Shown one piece after another: positions 1 through 5,359 of a stretch of 10,777 nucleotides of DNA. The notes beneath the pieces were generated by a model, which was given only the letters and a program-made list of their open reading frames with translations, had not been told where the DNA came from and did no database searches. Source of the stretch: Flemingiibacterium sp045586505 (GTDB lineage: Bacteria > Bacillota > Clostridia > Oscillospirales > CAG-272); NCBI GenBank assembly GCA_045586505.1, contig JAZNAL010000016.1:1-10777 (forward strand). Reading direction: 5' to 3'. The position numbers and the translations under genes are program-made. Within the stretch, counting starts at the first letter, position 1. Each line of letters starts with the position of its first letter.

Positions 1-224
1 TAACGGACATCAAGGGACTTGTAGAAAGTCTTGACGAGTTCGACCTAATCACCGACATAGACGATGACGATGATTTAGGTCGGTACTTGCTTGATGAATG
101 TGGAGTTCTTGAAGTTCCCGAATACTTACAAAACTACATAGACTATGAAGCCTATGGCAGAGATGCGAGGTTGGAAAGCAACCTAACATACACTTCATAC
201 GGCTGTCTTTTTGACAACCGATGA
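1..224 (+). CDS. ardA: ArdA-type antirestriction protein, C-terminal part (5' end outside window)
   Basis: An open frame enters from the left edge (first full codon at 3) and stops with TGA at 222-224, giving 73 residues. ArdA proteins are acidic DNA mimics that occupy and inhibit type I restriction enzymes, protecting a mobile element entering a new host. The visible part has a very acidic run (DIDDDDD, about residues 18-24 of the fragment) and the family signature LQNYIDYEAYGRD followed by a short tail, closely resembling the end of Orf18 (ArdA) of Tn916. That resemblance is from memory of the family, not a search. Base composition is AT-rich like the next three genes, so it belongs with the mobile element. 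It ends 129 bp before the probable excisionase gene on the same strand. The family call is fairly secure; the N-terminal domains cannot be judged. Confidence 0.82.
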   Translation, partial: TDIKGLVESLDEFDLITDIDDDDDLGRYLLDECGVLEVPEYLQNYIDYEAYGRDARLESNLTYTSYGCLFDNR

Positions 225-275
225 AAAAACTTTTGCAAAAGGTCTTTTAGAAGAACCAGAGCAGTATAAGAAAAA

Positions 276-293
276 ACGATAATATGTTATCGT
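276..293. promoter_or_regulatory. Palindrome upstream of the putative excisionase, possible operator
   Basis: A perfect inverted repeat, ACGATAA at 276-282 and TTATCGT at 287-293 with a 4-bp spacer, sits 60 bp before the start of the small helix-turn-helix gene. It has no U-run after it, so it is not a terminator. By position it could be an operator for the xis-int genes or a small hairpin in their leader. I see no convincing -35/-10 pair around it, so the promoter of xis-int is not assigned. Confidence 0.35.
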
Positions 294-353
294 ATATGTG
301 TAAGACAAAAACAAGTGTCATAAAACGAAAATTAACAAAGGAGGATATAAATT

Positions 354-605
354 ATGACAACTACTACTTTTACTGATAATAGAACCATTACTACTAATAC
401 ACAGGAAACTACTACGGTCATTTCTTCAAAGGATGCGTTTATCTTCGCAAGTGAGGTCAGCGAAAAACTTTGTGTTTCCAGAGCCTACGGTTACCGCATT
501 GTCAAGAAGTTAAATGAGGAACTCAAAGAACAGGGTTATTTAACTATTGACGGTCGTACAAGCAGAAGATATTTCGATGAGAAATTCTACTTGAAGATGT
601 GGTAA
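354..605 (+). CDS. Small helix-turn-helix DNA-binding protein, probable excisionase
   Basis: 83 residues, with a strong AAAGGAGGA ribosome binding site at 337-345 supporting the ATG at 354. The first ~27 residues are a Thr/Asn-rich, low-complexity leader. Residues about 30-80 form a compact winged-helix/MerR-like DNA-binding module: an 'ASEVSEKLCVSRAYGYRIVKK' type helix-turn-helix, then a charged helix (LNEELKEQG), a beta wing (YLTIDGRTSRRYF) and a short final helix. Small proteins like this directly upstream of a tyrosine integrase usually act as excisionases (recombination directionality factors): they bend the att DNA and push the integrase toward excision. The integrase starts 21 bp downstream on the same strand, so the two are very likely co-transcribed. 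The DNA-binding fold is well supported by the pattern; the excisionase role is inferred from position and size. It could instead be a repressor of the element. Confidence 0.72.
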   Translation: MTTTTFTDNRTITTNTQETTTVISSKDAFIFASEVSEKLCVSRAYGYRIVKKLNEELKEQGYLTIDGRTSRRYFDEKFYLKMW

Positions 606-626
606 ATATAGAAAGGTTGGTTAATT

Positions 627-1772
627 ATGAGTAATATTGATAACGTTATTAACAGTTCAATACACAAATACGGTGATAAGTACCGTGTAGCATACAGTTA
701 TATTTCTGCCGAAACAGGCAAAAGGGTTCGTACTTGTAAAAGAGGATTCAACTTTCAAAGAGAGGCTAAGGCTTGGGCAACAAATGAGTTGCCCAAGATT
801 ATCAAGCAATTAGAAAAGGTTGAAACTCTTGACGAAAACTTGACAATGGACGAATTGATTGAGGAATATATGGAACACTTCAAATTGTGGAACAGAGATA
901 CCTCATATGACACCAAAGAAAATATTGTCAGAACTAAAATCATTCCGTTTTTTACTGGCAAAAAGGTGTATGACATTAAAAACAACGACATTCGCCAATG
1001 GCAAGATTTTTTGAAAAAGCAAAAGACGAGATATGGAAAGCCATATGCTGAAACATATTTACGAACAATCAGCAATCAGTTGTCTGCCATATTTGCCTAT
1101 GCTGTTGATTATCACAACTTACCCTGCAATCCCATTCTTAACGTAAAGAGAATTGGAAAGAAAAAAGCACCAGTAACAGAATTTTGGCGTTTCGATGAAT
1201 ACCAGAAGTTCATCAAGAGCATTCAAGATGACCCGATGGGGTACTACGCATTTCAGGTTTTATTCTGGTGCGGTATTCGCGAGGGGGAACTTTTGGCTCT
1301 ACAAAGAAAAAACGTCGATATTGAAAACAGAGTAATCAACATAGAACATTCTTTTCATAGAAGAAAGAGAAAGAACATTTTGGGAGAAACCAAAACTCCT
1401 AAAAGTGAAAGAACAGTGATTATTCCTCAATTTCTTGCAGATGAGTTGAAAGAATATTTTGACAGCATTTATGGCTTGGAAGATGATACACGCATTTTCC
1501 CGATGCTAAAAAACAATCTATACACCATTAGGGACAGAGGTTGTGCTATCAGCGGAGTAAAAAGAATTACCGTACATGGACTACGCCACAGCCACGCAAG
1601 TTTTCTAAAACGAATATTGAAAATCGACTTGGAAGAAATTGCGGAGCGTATAGGTCATGCTTCAACGGAGATGACAGAACTCTATACCCACGAGTACGGA
1701 GATGAGGGCATCGAAATTGCTAATAAGATTGATACGTTTATGGGGGTTGTTAATAATGTCAGCAAAAAATAA
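627..1772 (+). CDS. int: Tyrosine recombinase (integrase) of an integrative element
   Basis: 381 residues, a usual length for Tn916-type and phage-like integrases. It catalyses cutting and joining of attachment sites to insert and excise the element. Three parts are visible: an N-terminal arm-binding domain (about 10-65, with the basic GKRVRTCKRGF stretch and a FQREAKAW helix), a SAM-like core-binding domain (about 70-175), and the C-terminal catalytic domain. The catalytic set is intact: Arg218 in WCGIREGELLAL, a Lys in the 254-260 beta hairpin, His317 and Arg320 in HGLRHSH, His344 in IGH, and the nucleophile Tyr353 in TELYTHEY. An AGAAAGG-like ribosome site lies 10-15 bp upstream of the ATG. 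The gene follows the putative xis by 21 bp, overlaps the next gene by 17 bp, and lies about 450 bp from the guaA 3' end. An intact active site suggests a functional recombinase. Confidence 0.95.
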   Translation: MSNIDNVINSSIHKYGDKYRVAYSYISAETGKRVRTCKRGFNFQREAKAWATNELPKIIKQLEKVETLDENLTMDELIEEYMEHFKLWNRDTSYDTKENIVRTKIIPFFTGKKVYDIKNNDIRQWQDFLKKQKTRYGKPYAETYLRTISNQLSAIFAYAVDYHNLPCNPILNVKRIGKKKAPVTEFWRFDEYQKFIKSIQDDPMGYYAFQVLFWCGIREGELLALQRKNVDIENRVINIEHSFHRRKRKNILGETKTPKSERTVIIPQFLADELKEYFDSIYGLEDDTRIFPMLKNNLYTIRDRGCAISGVKRITVHGLRHSHASFLKRILKIDLEEIAERIGHASTEMTELYTHEYGDEGIEIANKIDTFMGVVNNVSKK

Positions 1773-2073
1773 CGACCTCAAAGGTCGTTGGAGATGTATC
1801 ACTATTGGATTTAGGGTATCACCAGAAGAAGCGTATAGAATTGATATGCAGGCAAAGACATCTGGCTACACAAAGCAGGATTTTATATGTCAGCGTTTGC
1901 TCAATACAAGTATTACGGTTCGTCCTAATATCCGTATTCAAAAATATCTGGAAGATTATCTAATCGAACTTACAAACGAGCTGAAAAGGCTCGAAAAGTT
2001 TGAAGAAAACACCGATATTCTTGACAACATTACATACATCGTAGAACTCGTATCGAAAATGACACCGATGTAA
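1756..2073 (+). CDS. Ribbon-helix-helix / MobC-like accessory protein of the element
   Basis: 105 residues from ATG 1756. A longer start at 1702 is possible but would lie deep inside the integrase gene, and GGGGG at 1742-1746 is a plausible ribosome site for 1756. Residues about 10-45 (RWRCITIGFRVSPEEAYRID, then an AKTSGYTKQDFICQRLL helix pair) look like the beta strand plus two helices of ribbon-helix-helix proteins. This is the pattern of MobC-type mobilisation accessory proteins and of small proteins often found just after integrases in Clostridia elements. The C-terminal half is predicted helical and charged (LIELTNELKRLEKFEENTD), perhaps for dimer or partner contact. The 17-bp overlap with int suggests translational coupling. 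Its job could be relaxosome assembly, assisting recombination, or autoregulation. No relaxase is visible here, so the mobilisation role is only inferred. Confidence 0.6.
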   Translation: MSAKNNDLKGRWRCITIGFRVSPEEAYRIDMQAKTSGYTKQDFICQRLLNTSITVRPNIRIQKYLEDYLIELTNELKRLEKFEENTDILDNITYIVELVSKMTPM

Positions 2074-2107
2074 AAAAATGCTCTGCCATAAAAAGCAGAG
2101 CATTTTT
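2074..2107. terminator. Bidirectional rho-independent terminator between the element and guaA
   Basis: Arms at 2074-2086 (five A then TGCTCTGC) and 2095-2107 (GCAGAGCA then five T) form a perfect 13-bp stem with an 8-nt loop, right after the stop codon of the MobC-like gene. A T-run follows on the + strand and the A-run gives a U-run on the - strand. It should therefore stop the xis-int operon from the left and guaA transcripts from the right. Confidence 0.9.
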
Positions 2108-2139
2108 GTTTAATATTAAGTTTTATGAGCCAAAAACCC

Positions 2140-2161
2140 GTGTTGTCAAAGTGTTGTCAAA
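2140..2161. repeat. Tandem 11-bp direct repeats, candidate integrase arm-type sites
   Basis: GTGTTGTCAAA occurs twice back to back, at 2140-2150 and 2151-2161, with no mismatch. The pair lies between the integrase terminator and the guaA 3' end, 57 bp from the candidate core site. That is the place where Tn916/lambda-type integrases have repeated arm sites bound by the N-terminal domain. A partly inverted relative (CACTTTCGACAC, 2165-2176) follows. The role is inferred from position and repetition. Confidence 0.6.
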
Positions 2162-2217
2162 AAGCACTTTCGACACTCAAAAATCCTTTATTTTCAAGGG
2201 GTTTCAGCGTTTTTCTT

Positions 2218-2236
2218 ACTATTCCCACTCAATAGT
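2218..2236. other. Candidate att core site at the guaA 3' end
   Basis: ACTATT at 2218-2223 and AATAGT at 2231-2236 are perfect inverted arms around the 7-bp spacer CCCACTC. Two inverted half-sites around a 6-8 bp overlap is the usual core layout for tyrosine recombinases. The site covers the last guaA codons (Thr-Ile-Glu-Trp-Glu-stop), which are conserved across GMP synthases. The guaA 3' end is a known integration hotspot for genomic islands. AT-rich element DNA begins immediately to the left. The matching copy (attL) must lie outside the window, so the exact crossover is not proven. Confidence 0.62.
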
Positions 2237-3205
2237 GCCGGTGGGCTTGGGCGTGAGATCGTATACTACACGGTTGATGCCTTCAACCTCGGTGATAATG
2301 CGGTTTACGATCTTGTGAAGCACCGCGTAGGGAATCTCCTCAATAGTCGCGGTCATGGCGTCCTTGGTGTTGACTGCGCGGATGATCGCAGGCCAGCCTT
2401 CGTAGCGCTCGCTGTTGCGTACGCCTACGGACTTCATGTCCGGGATGGAGATGAAGTACTGCCATACGGTCTTGTCAAGTCCGCAGTTTGCGAACTCCTC
2501 GCGAAGGATCGCGTCAGCCTCGCGGAGTGCGTTAAGTCTGTCGCGGGTGATGGCACCGAGGCAGCGTACACCGAGACCGGGTCCCGGGAAGGGCTGACGG
2601 TCAACCATCTCGGAGGGCAGACCCAGCGCGCGGCCAACCTCACGAACCTCGTCCTTGTAAAGCAGCTTGATGGGCTCAACAAGCTCGAATGTCATGTATT
2701 CGGGAAGTCCGCCCACGTTGTGATGCGCCTTGACAGCCTTCTTACCGTTGGATTCGAGAATGTCAGGATAGATAGTACCCTGTGCCAGGAAGGAGATGCC
2801 GTCCAGCTTCTGTGCTTCTTCGTCAAACACCTTTATAAATTCGCCGCCGATGATCTTACGCTTCTTTTCGGGATCAGCTTCTCCGTCCAAAAGTGCAAGG
2901 AAGCGATCTGTAGCGTCAATATAAACAAGGTTAGCATCAAGACCGTTTCTAAAGATCTCGATTACCTGCTCAGACTCGCCCTTGCGCATAAGACCGTGGT
3001 TTACGTGCACGCAGACGAGCTGCTTGCCGATCGCCTTGATAAGCAGAGCGGCTACTACCGAGCTGTCAACACCGCCTGAGAGGGCAAGAAGCACCTTCTT
3101 GTCGCCTACCTGCGCGCGAACCTCTGCTACCTGTTCTGCAATGAACTTGTCTGCAAGCTCGCGTGTTGTGATGCGTGCCATAGATTCGGGACGTACGTTA
3201 CTCAT
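2219..3205 (-). CDS. guaA: GMP synthase ATP-pyrophosphatase subunit, no glutaminase domain
   Basis: 328 residues. GMP synthase adenylates XMP and replaces the adenylate with ammonia to give GMP, the last step of guanine nucleotide synthesis. The PP-loop motif SGGVDSS is at residues 43-49, followed by HVNHGLMRKGE, a conserved QGTIYPD segment, and the PFPGPGLGVRCLGAIT motif that opens the C-terminal dimerisation domain, which ends in the usual TIEWE. A GGAGG site 5-10 bp upstream supports ATG 3205; Met9 is a weaker alternative. Usual bacterial GuaA is about 510 residues with an N-terminal class I glutaminase. Here a promoter and intergenic DNA lie directly upstream and no glutaminase is seen. 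The protein therefore resembles the ATPase subunit (GuaAb) of two-subunit enzymes and needs a separate glutaminase or free ammonia. Its end carries the mobile element's attachment site. Confidence 0.93.
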   Translation of the reverse strand: MSNVRPESMARITTRELADKFIAEQVAEVRAQVGDKKVLLALSGGVDSSVVAALLIKAIGKQLVCVHVNHGLMRKGESEQVIEIFRNGLDANLVYIDATDRFLALLDGEADPEKKRKIIGGEFIKVFDEEAQKLDGISFLAQGTIYPDILESNGKKAVKAHHNVGGLPEYMTFELVEPIKLLYKDEVREVGRALGLPSEMVDRQPFPGPGLGVRCLGAITRDRLNALREADAILREEFANCGLDKTVWQYFISIPDMKSVGVRNSERYEGWPAIIRAVNTKDAMTATIEEIPYAVLHKIVNRIITEVEGINRVVYDLTPKPTGTIEWE

Positions 3206-3256
3206 ATATATTCCTCCATTTTTATATCGGCTGCGCCGACTATACGTTACTTAATT

Positions 3257-3285
3257 ATGATACCACAAATCCAGTGGAATTTCAA
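3257..3285 (-). promoter_or_regulatory. Predicted sigma-A promoter of guaA
   Basis: Read on the - strand, TTGAAA (3280-3285) and TATCAT (3257-3262) are 17 bp apart, with a TGG upstream of the -10 giving an extended -10. Transcription should start near 3250, leaving a leader of about 45 nt. A short hairpin in the leader, TCGGC/GCCGA at 3227-3239, is too small to be a riboswitch. Confidence 0.7.
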
Positions 3286-3289
3286 GTAG

Positions 3290-3442
3290 TTTACTAAAAA
3301 AACTTCAGTTTATACCCGATATTTCACAACCGATTCGATAACGCTGTCAGTACACACTCGTCACGCCCCCATCATTGGGGCTGCGCCACACATTATTCTT
3401 ACGGTGAGATCACAAAGCTGGAATATGTGCAGTGCCTGCATA
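3290..3442. other. Intergenic DNA with no supported gene
   Basis: Between the guaA promoter and the terminator of the fhs operon I see no ORF with a ribosome site and no RNA gene. The one notable item is CATTGGGGCTG at 3373-3383, whose reverse complement recurs at 3479-3489 beside the terminator stem. Confidence 0.5.
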
Positions 3443-3443
3443 T

Positions 3444-3484
3444 AAAAAACGGGCTGTCCTACTTTGAAAATAGCAAGACAGCCC
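3444..3484 (-). terminator. Rho-independent terminator of the fhs-rpiB operon
   Basis: On the - strand, GGGCTGTC (3484-3477) pairs with GACAGCCC (3458-3451), an 8-bp GC-rich stem with an 18-nt loop, followed by G and six U (3449-3444). It starts seven bases after the stop codon of the 63-residue membrane protein and closes the operon. Confidence 0.85.
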
Positions 3485-3490
3485 CAATGC

Positions 3491-3682
3491 TTATTTATCG
3501 TTATCCATGGAGTCAAGACGCTTGAGAATGTCTGCGATCGTGTGGCAGAAGAACACCATCACTGCCGCTCCCATAAGAGCGCCGACAAATGACACAATCG
3601 AATCATATCCCCAAACTGCCGCTATGAAGAGCGGACGTATTACAAAGAACGCCGCAATTAAATAAAGTATGACTCGTTTCAT
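3491..3682 (-). CDS. Small two-helix membrane protein of unknown function
   Basis: 63 residues that I do not recognise. The N-terminus is basic (MKR), followed by two hydrophobic segments at about residues 4-24 and 29-49 joined by a short WGYDS turn, then a charged tail (KRLDSMDNDK). Both helices are long enough to cross the membrane, and the positive N-terminus suggests both ends face the cytoplasm. It starts 24 bp after the rpiB stop with a GGGGGCGGG stretch upstream, and the operon terminator follows its stop within a few bases. It is therefore very probably a real last gene of the fhs-tsaE-tsaB-rpiB operon. Nothing in the sequence links it to ribose metabolism. It could be a membrane anchor or a lineage-specific small protein. 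Confidence 0.68.
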   Translation of the reverse strand: MKRVILYLIAAFFVIRPLFIAAVWGYDSIVSFVGALMGAAVMVFFCHTIADILKRLDSMDNDK

Positions 3683-3706
3683 ATTTCCCGCCCCCGTTTT
3701 TCTATT

Positions 3707-4156
3707 TTACTGCTCGTTTTCGATCTCGGCAAGCATATCAACACGGGTCTTGTGTCTTCCGCCCTCGAACTCGGTGTCGATAAACAGATCCACAAGCTCC
3801 AGCGCCAGACCTGCGCCCACAACCCGTCCGCCAAGGCACAAAACATTGGAATCGTTGTGCAAACGTGTATACTTCACGCTGAAGGTGTCGGATGCACACG
3901 CCGCGCGGATACCGCGATGCTTGTTTGCGGCAATGGACATACCAATGCCCGTACCGCATACGAGAATGCCGCGATAGCACTCGCCCGACTGCAGCTTTTT
4001 GCACAGTGCCCGTGCGTAGTCGGGATAGTTCACGCTGGCAGTTCCCTCACAGCCCAGGTCAAGGTACTTGACCCCACGGGACTCAAGATGCTTAATAATA
4101 TCAAGCTTTAATTCGTAACCGCCGTGATCGCAGGCGATGGCAAGAATCTTTTCCAT
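3707..4156 (-). CDS. rpiB: Ribose-5-phosphate isomerase B
   Basis: 149 residues, the normal RpiB/LacAB length. It interconverts ribose 5-phosphate and ribulose 5-phosphate in the cytoplasm, joining the pentose phosphate pathway to PRPP and nucleotide synthesis. The key residues are present: Asp10-His11 in ACDHGG, the YPDYA phosphate region (44-48), the catalytic Cys67 in CGTGIGMSIAANK, His100-Asn101 in the TRLHNDSNVLCLGGR segment, and the phosphate-binding Arg134 and Arg138 in GGRHKTR. An AAGGAG site about 9 bp upstream supports the start. It lies 18 bp after tsaB and 24 bp before the small membrane protein, inside the fhs operon. The catalytic cysteine and motif spacing fit RpiB better than the galactose-6-phosphate isomerase subunits LacA/LacB, but the sugar cannot be proved from sequence. 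Confidence 0.95.
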   Translation of the reverse strand: MEKILAIACDHGGYELKLDIIKHLESRGVKYLDLGCEGTASVNYPDYARALCKKLQSGECYRGILVCGTGIGMSIAANKHRGIRAACASDTFSVKYTRLHNDSNVLCLGGRVVGAGLALELVDLFIDTEFEGGRHKTRVDMLAEIENEQ

Positions 4157-4174
4157 TTTCTTTTCTCCTTAAAA

Positions 4175-4870
4175 TTATTTCTCACCCAGCTTCTCTTCCC
4201 TCTCACGCTCAGCCTGAGATGCGCGAAGATAGCGTGCGCACAATGAAGAATCGGTTTTTTCGCCATTATTCTTTAGTATCTCCTCGGAAATAAGCGCCAC
4301 AGACAGCGCGTTCTGCGGGATAAGCAGCGCGGGAGTTACATCGACGGTAATATCGGTGCTCTCAAAATATTTCTTTGAGAGCTCATATCCGTCACCGCAC
4401 AAATATATGCGGGATATACCAAGCTCATGCAGCTTTGCGTTAAGCTCGTCAAGAGGGATCAGTATATCCTCCGTCACACGCTTACCGTCACAAAAGACGG
4501 CGGTGTAGACCTGATTTCTGCGGGCATCCATGACGGGCACCACATATCCCCCGAAGCCGTCAAGGTTATGCGCCAGCGCCGCAAGTGTGGAAACACCCAC
4601 GCAGGGCTTATTTTTAGAAAAAGCCAGACCTTTTATCAGCGAAACTCCGATGCGCACGCCCGTAAACGAGCCTGGTCCCTCCGATACCGCAAAGGCATCC
4701 ACATCATCCACAGTAAGTGCGCATTTCTTCAGCATATTCTCGATCATGGGAAGCAGTGTCTCACTGTGAGTGAGCAGACCGTTCACCGTATAAAGCGAAA
4801 GCATCCGCCCGTCGCGAAGGAGCGCGCAGGTTGCGGTATTCGCAGTTGTATCAATTGCAAGTATCAGCAT
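4175..4870 (-). CDS. tsaB: tRNA threonylcarbamoyladenosine biosynthesis protein TsaB
   Basis: 231 residues, the typical TsaB length. TsaB pairs with TsaD, and with TsaE's help they transfer threonylcarbamoyl from TC-AMP to A37 of tRNAs that read ANN codons. It has the ASKHA fold start MLILAIDTT, the THSETLLPMI segment (34-43), and the signature SEGPGSFTGVRIG (63-75). It lacks the metal-binding histidines of TsaD, as expected for TsaB. A GAAGGG site six bases upstream supports ATG 4870. The C-terminus (SQAEREREEKLGEK) is a charged tail. It sits 60 bp after tsaE and 18 bp before rpiB. TsaD and RimI, which often follow tsaB in Firmicutes, are not here, so they must be elsewhere. Confidence 0.95.
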   Translation of the reverse strand: MLILAIDTTANTATCALLRDGRMLSLYTVNGLLTHSETLLPMIENMLKKCALTVDDVDAFAVSEGPGSFTGVRIGVSLIKGLAFSKNKPCVGVSTLAALAHNLDGFGGYVVPVMDARRNQVYTAVFCDGKRVTEDILIPLDELNAKLHELGISRIYLCGDGYELSKKYFESTDITVDVTPALLIPQNALSVALISEEILKNNGEKTDSSLCARYLRASQAEREREEKLGEK

Positions 4871-4883
4871 AAATTACCCTTCA

Positions 4884-4939
4884 GGCGCCGTAAATCCGGT
4901 AGGGGAAGGCGCCCACGATGTCCCTTACGGTTACCCTAC
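4884..4939. repeat. Structured GC-rich sequence between tsaE and tsaB, possible small repeat element
   Basis: The short gap between two tightly spaced genes contains nested symmetry: GTAGGG (4899-4904) with CCCTAC (4934-4939), CCGTAA (4888-4893) with TTACGG (4925-4930), and the self-complementary GGCGCC twice (4884-4889 and 4908-4913). The tsaE stop codon and its last two codons fall inside it. The look is that of the small palindromic intergenic repeats found in Oscillospirales genomes. Only one copy is in the window, so the repeat status is inferred. Confidence 0.4.
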
Positions 4940-5359
4940 GATCTGCGCTGTGATCCTGCGCTTATCGTCTGATATTTTCTCAATTTCCACCTTGATATAC
5001 CTCTCGGGGAGCGCATAGGGAATGTTCTCGCTCCACTCGGTGATGATGACACCGCGCCCGAAATAATCGTAAAAGCCAATGGAGTCAAGCGCATCCTCAT
5101 TCTCGATGCGGTACATATCGAAATGGAAGAGCGGCACACGCCCCTCATACTCGTTTACGATTGTGTATGTGGGACTGCACACATTCTCTCCCGGAGCGAT
5201 TACCGAGGCAAAGCCACGGGTGAATGCGGTCTTACCCGCACCCAGATCGCCGTAGAGTGCCACGAATTCTTCCTTGCTCGAAAGAACGTAATTCGCAAGC
5301 TCTGCGCCGACGAGTTCGGTCTCATCGGCGCAGGAAGTTATCTTATCAAGAATTTTCAT
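4931..5359 (-). CDS. tsaE: tRNA threonylcarbamoyladenosine biosynthesis ATPase TsaE
   Basis: 142 residues, a normal size. TsaE is a small P-loop ATPase whose ATP hydrolysis is needed for turnover of the TsaB-TsaD complex that makes t6A37 in tRNA. It shows the Walker A motif GDLGAGKT (37-44), the SPTYTIVNEY segment (62-71, usual SPTF/Y), HFDMYRI (79-85) with the conserved Asp, and ITEWSE (106-111). Its ATG overlaps the fhs stop by one base (TAATG), so translation is probably coupled and no strong ribosome site is needed. The last two residues (Val-Gly) and the stop codon come from the repeat-like sequence at 4884-4939, so the native C-terminus may have been trimmed or replaced slightly. Confidence 0.95.
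   Translation of the reverse strand: MKILDKITSCADETELVGAELANYVLSSKEEFVALYGDLGAGKTAFTRGFASVIAPGENVCSPTYTIVNEYEGRVPLFHFDMYRIENEDALDSIGFYDYFGRGVIITEWSENIPYALPERYIKVEIEKISDDKRRITAQIVG

Noticed and set aside
2106..2318. 70-codon + strand ORF at the attachment region
   Set aside because: It spans the terminator tail, repeats, core site and guaA end; no ribosome site, and the composition is inconsistent with a gene.
2315..3079. 254-codon open frame on the + strand
   Set aside because: It is antisense to guaA, has no ribosome site and no recognisable domain.
3206..3250. Guanine riboswitch in the guaA leader
   Set aside because: Only about 45 nt with one 5-bp stem; the three-way junction cannot be formed.
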